This document shows positions 8,102-16,646 of a stretch of 64,000 bases of DNA, in pieces. Every line of letters begins with the position of its first letter. Positions within the stretch are counted from its first letter, which is position 1. The notes below the pieces were generated by a model. It saw nothing but the letters and a program-made list of their open reading frames with translations. It made no database searches and was not told the DNA's origin. Source of the stretch: Gammaproteobacteria bacterium (GTDB lineage: Bacteria > Pseudomonadota > Gammaproteobacteria > Thiohalomonadales > Thiohalomonadaceae); assembly GCA_023228645.1 (NCBI GenBank), contig JALOAT010000006.1, forward strand, positions 46,040 to 110,039, in the 5' to 3' direction. Both the position numbers and the translations under genes were made by a program.

Positions 8102-8842
8102 ATGAACAGAAACCCCAACATGAAACTCTCATTACTGCTGGTCGGCCTGCTCGGTACAGGCGTGGCTTTTGCCGGCCCGCCGGCTCCCAAGGCACAGGGC
8201 ATCGAAAGTGAGGGCTACACCTGGAATGCCCAGGAAGGCGAGAAGCTCGAAGCACTTGGTTACACCGGCGATATCGTGAATGGCGAGGAAGCCTATGAGA
8301 TCTGCGGCGCGTGCCACCTGCCCTCGGGCGCCGGCCGCCCGGACGGCACCTTCCCACAGCTTGCCGGACAGCACACCACCGTACTCATTAAGCAGATGGC
8401 GGACATCCGTGCCGGATTGCGTGACAACCCGACCATGTACCCGTTTGCCATCTCGTTGATCGATCCCCAGGAACTGGCGGACGTCGCAACCTACATCGAG
8501 AGCCTGTGCATTCCCGTCGAGCACGGCAAGTACGAAGGCGCCGATGCCGCACTCCAGATCAATCGCGGCAAGCAGCTTTACGAAAAGCAGTGCCTGGAAT
8601 GCCACGGCAAGAACGGCGAGGGCAACAAGGAGAAGTTCTACCCGGTCATCGCCGGCCAGCACTACAAGTACCTGCTGCGTCAGATGACGGAAATCCGCGA
8701 CGGTAAGCGCCGCAACGCGAACCCTGACATGGTCAAGGTCATCAAGCCCTATACCAACGAGGATTTGGTCGCCATCTCGGCCTATCAGTCGAGCCTGACC
8801 ATGCCTGGTTCGATGTGCAAGCCGAAAGCAGCCAAGAAATAG
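8102..8842 (+). CDS. Dihaem cytochrome c (c4-like) of the nos cluster
   Basis: 246 aa with a signal peptide (cleavage about residue 26, after VAFA) and two haem-c motifs, CGACH and CLECH, one in each half; this duplicated layout is typical of cytochrome c4. It is periplasmic and probably carries electrons from the quinol/bc1 side towards NosZ together with the preceding monohaem cytochrome. An ATG at 8120 would also leave a valid signal peptide; 8102 is favoured by the GGAGAG ribosome binding site. A small hairpin (8856-8888) follows the gene. Confidence 0.88.
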   Translation: MNRNPNMKLSLLLVGLLGTGVAFAGPPAPKAQGIESEGYTWNAQEGEKLEALGYTGDIVNGEEAYEICGACHLPSGAGRPDGTFPQLAGQHTTVLIKQMADIRAGLRDNPTMYPFAISLIDPQELADVATYIESLCIPVEHGKYEGADAALQINRGKQLYEKQCLECHGKNGEGNKEKFYPVIAGQHYKYLLRQMTEIRDGKRRNANPDMVKVIKPYTNEDLVAISAYQSSLTMPGSMCKPKAAKK

Positions 8843-8855
8843 TCCAATTTCCCGT

Positions 8856-8888
8856 AGGCGGCTGCCCGCGATAATGTGGGCACCGCCT
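8856..8888 (+). other. Hairpin between dihaem cytochrome and nosB genes
   Basis: The arms AGGCGG-C-TGCCC and GGGCA-CCGCCT pair with one bulge and a 10 base loop, without a T-run. Probably a transcript-stability or processing element within the operon rather than a terminator. Confidence 0.4.
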
Positions 8889-8932
8889 TCGCGGACACCA
8901 CAGAACACCTCAGCTTCCCATAGAGAGCAGGC

Positions 8933-9910
8933 ATGATGGAAAAGCAGAACAAGATTGTCGCTGGGCTAACCTTGATTGCGCTGATCGCTCTCGTAACAGC
9001 CTATTTCGCGCCAATCTGGTGGGTGTCGCTCACCGCACCCAACTATCCCGAAGACGCCTTTCCTGACGGCATCCGCATTCACTTCCACTTCGACGGCGTG
9101 TACAACGGCTGCAAGGCCGCCGGCGCAGGATCGCAGATGGCCGATGAGATCATCCAGGGTGACCTCGATGACACCATGGAGCGCTGGAATCCTATCCTCG
9201 ACGCACAACACGTGGAAAAGGATGTCAAAGGCCTCGACTGCGTGCATGAGATGAACACCATCAACCATTACGTCGGCATGTTCCCCATCGCCACCGGCGC
9301 CCCGGTAGAGAAACCCCTGTCGAAATTCTTCATGGGCTTCTTCGCCGTCATGATGGTTGCTTTCGCGCTGCCCAAAAAGAAGGCTCGCCTGGCCGCGCTG
9401 GTCGCAGGCTTCGCAGCCGTGGCGGTGTGGATGATCGTTGATCAATTTGTCATGGGCCGGCTCGACAGCCATGTCCAGAATTACGTTGCCGAAGCCGGCA
9501 CCTTCTTCAAGGAACCTGAACGCATCCAGGCGTGGGGTGACAACGTGAAGCTGATCAGCCAGATTGTCATCTTCGGGCTGATCGCCATCATGGGCGTCGT
9601 GGTTGCCGGTGTCGCCAAGCTGCGCAGTTTCCAGCTGCTACTGGCCGGGGTACCGGCACTGCTACCGGCATTCTTCCTGGTGACCTACTCCGCGTGGCTG
9701 TGGTTCTTCGGTCACAACCTGCATCCGTGGGGCGCCTTCACGGTGAAGCCCTTCATGCCTACGGTGTTCGGGGAAGGTAAGGTTGCACAGTTCTCCACCT
9801 ACTCCTATCCGTACTGGGGTTTTGCCCTGCTCATGGTCATGTTCATCTGTCTGGGCCTGGCGCTGCTCATCCGTCGCAAGCAGCTTCGTGAAGATCCTGC
9901 CGCGGAGTAA
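8933..9910 (+). CDS. nosB: NosB-like integral membrane protein
   Basis: 325 aa with an N-terminal helix at about 10-30 (IVAGLTLIALIALVTAYF), then a periplasmic region of about 85 residues rich in Trp, Asp and His with two Cys (GCKAAG, LDC), then five or so further helices from about residue 135 to the C-terminus. The position between the cytochromes and nosD and the topology match NosB, a membrane protein specific to clade II nos operons whose exact role is unsettled. Identification is by context and topology, as I cannot align it. Either ATG at 8933 or the next at 8936 could be used. Confidence 0.7.
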   Translation: MMEKQNKIVAGLTLIALIALVTAYFAPIWWVSLTAPNYPEDAFPDGIRIHFHFDGVYNGCKAAGAGSQMADEIIQGDLDDTMERWNPILDAQHVEKDVKGLDCVHEMNTINHYVGMFPIATGAPVEKPLSKFFMGFFAVMMVAFALPKKKARLAALVAGFAAVAVWMIVDQFVMGRLDSHVQNYVAEAGTFFKEPERIQAWGDNVKLISQIVIFGLIAIMGVVVAGVAKLRSFQLLLAGVPALLPAFFLVTYSAWLWFFGHNLHPWGAFTVKPFMPTVFGEGKVAQFSTYSYPYWGFALLMVMFICLGLALLIRRKQLREDPAAE

Positions 9911-9913
9911 AAC

Positions 9914-11275
9914 GTGCCTCACTTGTCGAGTGTGTCTCGTGCAGCACTGGTCATGGCACTGGCACTCGCGGGTTCCAGCGTTACCGCGGATGAACAGCAA
10001 CTGGGCGCCGGTGCGGATTTCAGCACCGCGCCCAGGGTGACCATTGACCGGCCGAAACCCGTCTACCTGCTCATCGAACGCGACAAGCGCATCCACGGCC
10101 TCAAACCGCTTCAGGAACTGGTCGACAAGGCCGCCCCCGGTTCGGTGCTCAAGCCGCCACCCGGTGTGTATTCCGGGCCGGTGACCATCGACAAGCCGTT
10201 GACCATCGATGGCGAAGGTCAGGTGACCGTCGATGCGGGCGGCAAGGGCACGGTGATGGTGCTCAATGCCGATAATTCAATCATTCGCGGACTGCACCTG
10301 ACCGGTTCGGGCAACTCCCACGACACGGATGACTCCTGTCTCGACGTTCGCGGCCACAACAACCTGATCGAAAATCTCGTGGTCGATGACTGCCTGTTCG
10401 GTATCGACCTGAAGCAGGTCAACAACAGCATCGTCCGCGGCAATCGGGTTCGCTCGAAGGAGGTAGAGCTGGGGACCCGTGGTGACGGCCTGCGGCTGTG
10501 GTACAGCCACGACAACCGCATAGAAAACAACGAGGTCGTCGACTCCCGCGATATGGTCGCGTGGTACTCGAACCGGAACGTATTCAGTGGCAACGTAGGT
10601 CGACGCAGTCGCTATTCCATTCATTTCATGTTCGCCCACGACAACATCGTCGAGGGAAACCGCTTTTATGACAATGCCGTCGGCATCTACTTCATGTACA
10701 CGGAAGGCGGCGTGGCGCGAAACAACATCATTTCCCATGCTACCGGTGCGACCGGCATGGGCATCGGGTTCAAAGAGGCGTCGGGGACGATCATCGAGAA
10801 CAACGAGATCATCTACTGCGGAATCGGCATCGGCTCCGACCTCTCACCTTTCCAGCCCGATGCGACCATCGAGGTGCGAAGGAATCGCTTTGCGTACAAT
10901 GGCATCGGGATTCTGTTCAACTCGGAGACCGGCAATAACTTTATGCGCGACAACGTATTCGAGGGGAACCTCACGCAGGTGACCTACGGCGGCAGAAGCG
11001 ACAATTCGGTGCTGAATTTCTGGGAAGGGAACTACTGGGACGATTATCAGGGCTTCGATCGCGACCACGATGGCTACGGCGATCAGGCCCATGATCTCTA
11101 TTCTTACACCGACCAGATCTGGGCTGAGTTGCCGGTAGCACGCTTCTTCCGCAGCTCCCCGGTCATGGAACTCCTCGACTTTCTCGAACGCCTGGCACCG
11201 TTCTCCGCGCCTGATCTCATCCTGAAGGATGCCAAGCCGCGTTACACCAAGCCGCAACAGGGGGTGTTGCCATGA
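9914..11275 (+). CDS. nosD: NosD periplasmic copper-site assembly protein
   Basis: 453 aa. A signal peptide at residues 1-25 from a GTG start (GGAG lies 7 bp upstream, in the end of nosB) is followed by repeated short parallel beta-helix turns (CASH/PbH1 type: NNLIENLVV, NNSIVRGN, HDNRIENNEV, HDNIVEGNRF). NosD is the periplasmic partner of the NosFY ABC transporter in supplying the CuZ site of NosZ. The length and the NosD-type C-terminus (NYWDDYQGFDRDHDGYGD) agree with the family. It overlaps nosG by 4 bp. Confidence 0.93.
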   Translation: MPHLSSVSRAALVMALALAGSSVTADEQQLGAGADFSTAPRVTIDRPKPVYLLIERDKRIHGLKPLQELVDKAAPGSVLKPPPGVYSGPVTIDKPLTIDGEGQVTVDAGGKGTVMVLNADNSIIRGLHLTGSGNSHDTDDSCLDVRGHNNLIENLVVDDCLFGIDLKQVNNSIVRGNRVRSKEVELGTRGDGLRLWYSHDNRIENNEVVDSRDMVAWYSNRNVFSGNVGRRSRYSIHFMFAHDNIVEGNRFYDNAVGIYFMYTEGGVARNNIISHATGATGMGIGFKEASGTIIENNEIIYCGIGIGSDLSPFQPDATIEVRRNRFAYNGIGILFNSETGNNFMRDNVFEGNLTQVTYGGRSDNSVLNFWEGNYWDDYQGFDRDHDGYGDQAHDLYSYTDQIWAELPVARFFRSSPVMELLDFLERLAPFSAPDLILKDAKPRYTKPQQGVLP

Positions 11276-12135
11276 GCACTCAATCCACGCCTGGCGACAA
11301 AAAGACAGCCAGCCGTGTACCCCTGGACAAGGCCCAGAAGGCGCGCCGCCGGTTTCTGCATTCCATCGGCCTCACCCTGGGCGTGGTCGGCATATCGCTG
11401 CTTGGTTACATTCCCGTCACCAGCGCCCGCCCGCCCCGCTTGCGTCCGCCCGGTGCGCTCAACGAGGATGATTTCCTCGCATCCTGCATCAAGTGCGGTC
11501 AGTGTGTGCAGGTCTGTCCGGTACAGGCGATTGTGTTGGGCGACATCGACGACGGTTTCGGTATTGGTGTGCCTTACATTTCCGCCCGCGATCAGGCCTG
11601 CGACTTCTCCTGCGATGCCGTGCAATGCATCCTCGCCTGCCCGACCGGTGCACTTACCTACGTAAAGCCGGCGTCACTGGAAGTAAGCGCGGGTGCACCG
11701 CTGGCCAGGCCTCCTGTCTTGAAGGCCAAGGAAAACGATCCGGAGCCGACGCTCAATCTCAAAGAGCGCATCGGTGTTGCCCGCTTGGCCAGGCCCGAGG
11801 CGTGCCTCGCGTTGCACGGCCAGGGCTTCAAGGGACCGGCGCGCGGCCCCGCGTTCAAGGGGCAGATGCGCTACGTGGACGTTGATCGCTGGAAGCCGAT
11901 CCCCTTGCGTGATCATCCTTACGATCGCGAATTGTGCGACCTGTGTTTTACCGAATGTCCTATCAAAGACGCCATCCAGATGGTCAGTTTCCTGAGCAAA
12001 CGCGGTGAACGCCTCGCCCGGCCTGAGGTGCTTGAGCAGTGTGTCGGCTGTGGGGTCTGTGAAATGGTCTGCCCGGTCGAGCCGGCGGCCATCGTTATCG
12101 ATGCACGGGCACCGTGGCAGGGGGAGCCGGTATGA
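11272..12135 (+). CDS. nosG: NosG, NapG-like periplasmic ferredoxin
   Basis: 287 aa. A twin-arginine signal (ARRRFLHS followed by a hydrophobic stretch, about residues 25-52) precedes four Cys clusters for [4Fe-4S] centres: CIKCGQCVQVCP, CDAVQCILACP, CDLCFTECP and CVGCGVCEMVCP. NosG and NosH are clade II equivalents of NapG and NapH and are thought to carry electrons from quinol towards NosZ across the membrane. Overlaps of 4 bp on both sides place it in a single translationally coupled operon. Confidence 0.92.
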   Translation: MSTQSTPGDKKTASRVPLDKAQKARRRFLHSIGLTLGVVGISLLGYIPVTSARPPRLRPPGALNEDDFLASCIKCGQCVQVCPVQAIVLGDIDDGFGIGVPYISARDQACDFSCDAVQCILACPTGALTYVKPASLEVSAGAPLARPPVLKAKENDPEPTLNLKERIGVARLARPEACLALHGQGFKGPARGPAFKGQMRYVDVDRWKPIPLRDHPYDRELCDLCFTECPIKDAIQMVSFLSKRGERLARPEVLEQCVGCGVCEMVCPVEPAAIVIDARAPWQGEPV

Positions 12136-13097
12136 GCCGCTTCGTCGACCTGTTGCTCGGCATGCTCGGCGCTGAGCCCAAGAAGCCGACGCACGTTTCC
12201 GAGAACGTCAAGCAAATCATGGTTCGCAAGTATGCGAACAAGGACAACTACATCAAGGAAAAGCTACATATCCGGGCGCACCAGAACCCAAGTCACAAAT
12301 GGCGCAATCGGCGCTGGTCCGTCCTGATAGCGGTGAACATGCTGTTCGTCGTGTCCTTCTGGCTGGACATCCAGATCCTGGAAGGCGCATTGACGGCATC
12401 ACGCTTCGTTGGCTTCCACATGGTGGACCTGAACTCCGCGCTGCATGTGATGCTGGCTCACAAGCACGTGATCGTGAACCTGTTCATCGGGACATTCACG
12501 GTATTTCTGCTCTGGGTGCTAATGGGTGGGCGGAGCTTCTGTTCCTGGGTATGTCCTTATCATCTCGTCTCGGAGCTGACCGAGAAGCTGCACCTGAAGT
12601 TGGTGCAGAAGAAGCTCGTCACCGACCACCAGTTCCATCGTGGCACGCGTACGGTGTTCTGGCTGTTGTTCGCACTCATGTCGTTCGCCACCGGCTACAC
12701 CATCTTCGAAACGCTCTCGCCAACCGGAATTCTTTCCCGTGCGCTGATCTATGGCCCGGGGTTGGCGCTCGGCTGGGTTTTCCTGCTGTTGCTGTTCGAA
12801 GTGTTCTGGTCGCGCCGTGCCTGGTGCCGCTACGTCTGCCCCATCGGGCTCACCTATGGCGCAGTGGGTCTCATCACTCCCCTGCAGATCACCTATCGCG
12901 TGGAGCAATGCTTCCACGAAGGGGACTGCCGCAAGGTGTGTCTGGTGCCGCACGTACTCGACGTCACCATCAAGGGCCGCGCCACTGAGGAATCCGTGGG
13001 GCTCGGCCCGGATTGCACACGCTGTGGCCTGTGCGTGGATGTTTGCCCGACGGGAGCCTTGCTTTATGAAGTCAAGGGCCTTTCGAAACTCCTGTAG
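12132..13097 (+). CDS. nosH: NosH, NapH-like membrane quinol dehydrogenase subunit
   Basis: 321 aa with four membrane helices (about 58-75, 110-130, 170-195, 205-225) and the two CX3CP motifs typical of NapH/NosR C-termini (CSWVCP and CRYVCP). The C-terminal part holds a ferredoxin-type region (CFHEGDCRKVC and CTRCGLCVDVCP). It partners NosG. The start at 12132 overlaps the nosG stop as ATGA; an upstream in-frame start at 12114 is less likely. Confidence 0.92.
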   Translation: MSRFVDLLLGMLGAEPKKPTHVSENVKQIMVRKYANKDNYIKEKLHIRAHQNPSHKWRNRRWSVLIAVNMLFVVSFWLDIQILEGALTASRFVGFHMVDLNSALHVMLAHKHVIVNLFIGTFTVFLLWVLMGGRSFCSWVCPYHLVSELTEKLHLKLVQKKLVTDHQFHRGTRTVFWLLFALMSFATGYTIFETLSPTGILSRALIYGPGLALGWVFLLLLFEVFWSRRAWCRYVCPIGLTYGAVGLITPLQITYRVEQCFHEGDCRKVCLVPHVLDVTIKGRATEESVGLGPDCTRCGLCVDVCPTGALLYEVKGLSKLL

Positions 13098-13142
13098 GGC
13101 AGGCGGCGGATCGACGTTCAAACGGTTGATACGAAGGAATCC

Positions 13143-13994
13143 ATGATCAAGTTCGAAAACATCACCAAGACGTTCAGGCGCGCACGGGTGCTCAACGGCG
13201 TCGATCTCCAGATCGGTGTAGGCGAACGGGTTGCCCTGATTGGTTCCAACGGCGCCGGTAAGACCACGCTGATTCGTTGTCTGCTCGGTGAGTACGCCTG
13301 CGAGGGCAGTGTGCGCATCGACGGCGTAGACCCTCGCCGGAACCGTACTGCGGTGCTGGGCAACATCGGCTTCGTGCCACAGTTGCCGCCACCGCTGAAA
13401 ATGCCCATTGGCCCACTGATCGACTTCTCCGCATCGCTTTGCGGAACGGATCCGGCTCGCATCGGGGCGATTGCCGAACAACTGGGGCTTGACGTCAACG
13501 CCATCCGCTCGCGGCAGTTCGTCAGGCTGTCGGGCGGCATGAAGCAGAAACTGTTGATTGCCATTGCCCTTGGCCGGGATGCACGGGTGCTGGTGATGGA
13601 CGAACCTGCGGCGAATCTCGACCCCGACGCCCGCAAGCGATTCTTCCAGCTCCTTGCCGAGCGCCTGGACGATGCCACGATGATCATTTCCAGCCACCGC
13701 CTCGACGAGGTGTCATCGCTGGTAAACCGCGTCATCGAAATGGACATGGGCCGCATCGTGCTCGATGACAAGGTGGCGGAGGAAGGCGAACTGACCGACG
13801 TACTCGCCTGCCGTGTCGTCCTCAAGCGTTTCGAACCGGCCTTTGCCAAATCGCTGGTCGGCTGGGATCTCACCCCCGAAGCGGACAATCTGGTGTGGCG
13901 CGGCCAGGTGGCCGCCCCGGACCGTTTGCGGTTCCTCGGCATCATGTCCCGTTACACGGGTCTGGTGAGCGAACTTTCCATGGTCGAAGAGTGA
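13143..13994 (+). CDS. nosF: NosF, ABC transporter ATP-binding subunit
   Basis: 283 aa. The Walker A region reads GSNGAGKTTLIR, the signature motif LSGGMKQKL, and Walker B VLVMDEPAANLD. NosF forms the ATPase of the NosFY exporter that works with NosD in copper-sulfur site maturation. The C-terminal 80 residues beyond the H-loop are typical of the NosF/CcmA-like group. It is 1 bp from nosL and precedes nosY, giving the order F-L-Y. Confidence 0.92.
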   Translation: MIKFENITKTFRRARVLNGVDLQIGVGERVALIGSNGAGKTTLIRCLLGEYACEGSVRIDGVDPRRNRTAVLGNIGFVPQLPPPLKMPIGPLIDFSASLCGTDPARIGAIAEQLGLDVNAIRSRQFVRLSGGMKQKLLIAIALGRDARVLVMDEPAANLDPDARKRFFQLLAERLDDATMIISSHRLDEVSSLVNRVIEMDMGRIVLDDKVAEEGELTDVLACRVVLKRFEPAFAKSLVGWDLTPEADNLVWRGQVAAPDRLRFLGIMSRYTGLVSELSMVEE

Positions 13995-13995
13995 T

Positions 13996-14520
13996 ATGTG
14001 CGAGGCAAAAGGAAAACTCACGCATTGCACGGGGCATCAACCCGCACGTCGGGAGTTCCTCGCTCGGGCAGGCGCAGGTGCGCTGCTGCTCTCGCCGCTG
14101 GCCATGGCGCTGTCCGGATGCAATCGGGGCAACTGGCCGGAAGGCATGGCACCGATCCGCTGGGACCGCGATACCTGCATACGCTGCCGCATGGCTATTT
14201 CGGACCGGCGCTTCGCCGCGCAGATGCGCGGCGGAGAAAAGAACACGGTGTTCAAGTTCGACGACCTCGGCTGCCTGCTCTTCTGGATAAAGGAAGAGGG
14301 CGAAAAATATCCCTGGATGGTGTCGCCCGAGACGCGTCTCTGGGTCGCCGACTACACCAGCAGGAGCCGCGAGGACATGATCTGGCTGGACCCCAGGCAG
14401 GGGCATTACGTGCAGCGCACCTCGCCGATGGGCTATAACTTCGCCGCCATCTCGACGCCGCAGGCAGATGCCGTGACGTTCGAAGAGATGCGGCGGCAAA
14501 CGCTGGCAAAGGGCAGATAA
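13996..14520 (+). CDS. nosL: NosL copper chaperone, predicted Tat-exported lipoprotein
   Basis: 174 aa. The N-terminus has ARREFLARAG, a twin-arginine motif, followed by a hydrophobic stretch and the lipobox LSGC, so it is probably exported folded and then lipidated. The mature part has CIRCRMAISD, the CXXCXM-type Cu(I) binding region of NosL. NosL delivers Cu(I) to NosZ or NosD in the periplasm. It shares one base with the nosY start (TAATG). Confidence 0.9.
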   Translation: MCEAKGKLTHCTGHQPARREFLARAGAGALLLSPLAMALSGCNRGNWPEGMAPIRWDRDTCIRCRMAISDRRFAAQMRGGEKNTVFKFDDLGCLLFWIKEEGEKYPWMVSPETRLWVADYTSRSREDMIWLDPRQGHYVQRTSPMGYNFAAISTPQADAVTFEEMRRQTLAKGR

Positions 14521-15347
14521 TGAATCAACTCTGGCTGACTGCAAAACTCGACATCGTCGAATCCCTGCGTGCGCGCTGGTTTCAGATTTACACGCTGGTC
14601 TTCGGCGGCATCGTGGCGCTGCTCTTCGCCTTCGGACTGACGGAGTCGCGAATACTCGGCTTCATAGGCTTGTCGCGCCTGCTCGTAACATATATCCAGC
14701 TGACCATGGCCATCCTGCCCATTTTCGTGCTGGTCACCACCGTCCGCTCGGTGGCAGGCGATCGCGAGGCCGGGGTGTTCGAATATCTGCTCTCATTGCC
14801 CGTATCCCTGGGTGCTTGGTTTTGGGGAAAGATTCTCGGCCGCTACGTGGTGATCTTCGCCCCGGTGTTTCTGGCCATGCTCGGCGCCGTGATCTGGGGC
14901 TATGTGAGCAACATCGATATCCCGTGGGGAATATTCGGCTATTACACCGCGCTCCTTGCAGTCATGGCGTGGTGCTTCCTTGGCATCGGCATGCTGCTGT
15001 CGGCAATTGCCCGCACCACGGACATGGCCCAGGGCGCCGCCTTCATGGTCTGGCTGGTGCTGGTGCTGTTCCTCGACCTCATCCTGCTGGGCGTGATGAT
15101 CCAGGGGCGGATCGATCCGGAGATCGCCGTCTCGTTGGCGCTGCTGAATCCGTTGCAGGTGTTCCGAACCGCGGCTTTGGCCATGTTCGACCCGCAGCTG
15201 GTCGTGCTCGGTCCCGCTGCCTACGTCATCCTCGATCTGTTCGGCACCGCCGGCTTCCGCTTCTTCGCGTTGGTATATCCGGCAGTCCTTGGCCTCGGCT
15301 CCGCTCTGCTCGGTTATCACATGTTCCGCCGAGGTGATTTGCTGTGA
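14520..15347 (+). CDS. nosY: NosY, ABC transporter permease
   Basis: 275 aa with six predicted helices (about 22-40, 55-78, 100-128, 142-165, 180-200, 245-265) and the ABC-2 permease signature region GDREAGVFEYLLSLPVS. It is the membrane half of NosFY. The start shares a base with the nosL stop, and it overlaps the next gene by 4 bp (GTGA). Confidence 0.93.
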   Translation: MNQLWLTAKLDIVESLRARWFQIYTLVFGGIVALLFAFGLTESRILGFIGLSRLLVTYIQLTMAILPIFVLVTTVRSVAGDREAGVFEYLLSLPVSLGAWFWGKILGRYVVIFAPVFLAMLGAVIWGYVSNIDIPWGIFGYYTALLAVMAWCFLGIGMLLSAIARTTDMAQGAAFMVWLVLVLFLDLILLGVMIQGRIDPEIAVSLALLNPLQVFRTAALAMFDPQLVVLGPAAYVILDLFGTAGFRFFALVYPAVLGLGSALLGYHMFRRGDLL

Positions 15348-15838
15348 GACATCTCATACGAATGCTGGTTCTCGTCGCGCTCGCGGTGGGCAGCGGCGGC
15401 GCATGGGCGGCAGACGCCAATGCCCTGTTTGCAACCAAGCTGACGGCAACCGACGACGGCGAGCTCAGCCTGGCGGACTACCAGGGCAAGCCGCTCATCG
15501 TAAATTTCTGGGCGCGTTGGTGCGCACCTTGTCGCACGGAACTTCCTGAACTCGCTAAGCTGCATGACGAGTATGGCGCGCAGGGATTGCAGGTGGTGGG
15601 CATTGCGGTCGAGGACAACACCCCGGCTGTCAGGGAGTTCCTTGCGGCCTATGGCGTCCACTATCCGGTCGGCTTGGGACAGAAAAAAGGCATCTGGTTG
15701 ATGCAGGGATTGGGCAATACCAGCGCACTCCTGCCCTTCACCCTGGCCATCGACCGCAAGGGCGAGATCGTGATGCAAAAATTGGGCGCCTTCAAGCAAG
15801 CGGATTTCGACCAAATCGCCGACAGGCTGCTCAACTGA
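15344..15838 (+). CDS. TlpA-like periplasmic thioredoxin ending the nos operon
   Basis: 164 aa. A GTG start overlaps nosY by 4 bp; signal peptide at residues 1-23 (cleavage near AWA-AD). The thioredoxin fold has WARWCAPCRTELPEL (WCAPC active site) and the cis-Pro region LLPFTLAIDRKG. It is probably a periplasmic thiol reductase serving cytochrome c maturation or reduction of Cu-binding Cys in NosL/NosZ. Its place as last gene of the nos operon is the main argument for a role in NosZ maturation, which is an inference. Confidence 0.9.
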   Translation: MRHLIRMLVLVALAVGSGGAWAADANALFATKLTATDDGELSLADYQGKPLIVNFWARWCAPCRTELPELAKLHDEYGAQGLQVVGIAVEDNTPAVREFLAAYGVHYPVGLGQKKGIWLMQGLGNTSALLPFTLAIDRKGEIVMQKLGAFKQADFDQIADRLLN

Positions 15839-15980
15839 GTTGTGGAAGGGATGCCAGCGCGGAGGATGTTGAACGCGCAGAGCGGCAGGGTTCAAGGACT
15901 GAATAGCTGTTCCGCTCTTTGCAATGCATGACCGCTGTGTTCGGTGTTGATCCTTTCAGCTTTGGGAAGGGATGGTGGGT

Positions 15981-16604
15981 ATGTATAAAAGGCTGTTCTT
16001 CATCACTCTCTCGGTCGCGGGTATGCTCGGCCCTGCCGGTTTTGCCGGGGCGGAAGAGGCGGACGAACCCGAGCGTGTCGCCAAGGGATTGATGTTGTTT
16101 CACGAGGGCAGGATGATCTTTTCGCCCTGCCGTGAGCGCAGCTATGTAGAGGTGCAGGACGCCTCGCCGGACGGCGTGGTGACCACCGCATTGCGCGGCC
16201 TCGGTCTGGCACAGGACAGGCCGCTGTACACCGAAGTCTACGGAGAGGCCGTCGGCGGTTCCCTGCGCATGACCGGACTCAATTTCGCGCACGTGCAGGC
16301 GCGGTGTGGCGGGGCACGCGAGGGCACGGGCCCGTGGCTGGCGGTCGGCCGCGATCCGGCCTGGAGCATCGTAACCACATCCGATGTGCTGCGCCTGCAT
16401 GTGGCCGGACAAGCGGCCACGGAGAGCGCCTTTTCGGAAAAGCGTGCCCCCACAGTCACCACGCTGTCGACAGACGCGGGATCTGTCCAATGGGAACTGC
16501 GCCGCGAGCCCTGCTATCAGCTCGAGGACGGATTCGCCTCCGGCTGGTCTGCGAAAGGCCGCGTGGGAGGGAAAGCGCTGTCCGGCTGTGCGTGGAAGCC
16601 GTGA
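15981..16604 (+). CDS. Secreted protein resembling the COG3650 family
   Basis: About 207 aa. A signal peptide spans residues 1-23 (MYKRLFFITLSVAGMLGPAGFAGA). The C-terminal half has the pattern of COG3650 lipoprotein-like domains: GRDPAWSI near the middle, then WELRREPCYQL and a final ALSGCAWKP in which two Cys could form a disulfide. Another Cys pair (FSPC, QARCGG) lies in the N-terminal half. ATG at 15972 abuts its purine-rich site; ATG at 15981 has better spacing. No function is assigned. Confidence 0.7.
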   Translation: MYKRLFFITLSVAGMLGPAGFAGAEEADEPERVAKGLMLFHEGRMIFSPCRERSYVEVQDASPDGVVTTALRGLGLAQDRPLYTEVYGEAVGGSLRMTGLNFAHVQARCGGAREGTGPWLAVGRDPAWSIVTTSDVLRLHVAGQAATESAFSEKRAPTVTTLSTDAGSVQWELRREPCYQLEDGFASGWSAKGRVGGKALSGCAWKP

Positions 16605-16646
16605 GCTGGCCGCGCAGGTGCGTGGCGGCGCAGCGCCGTTTCTGAA

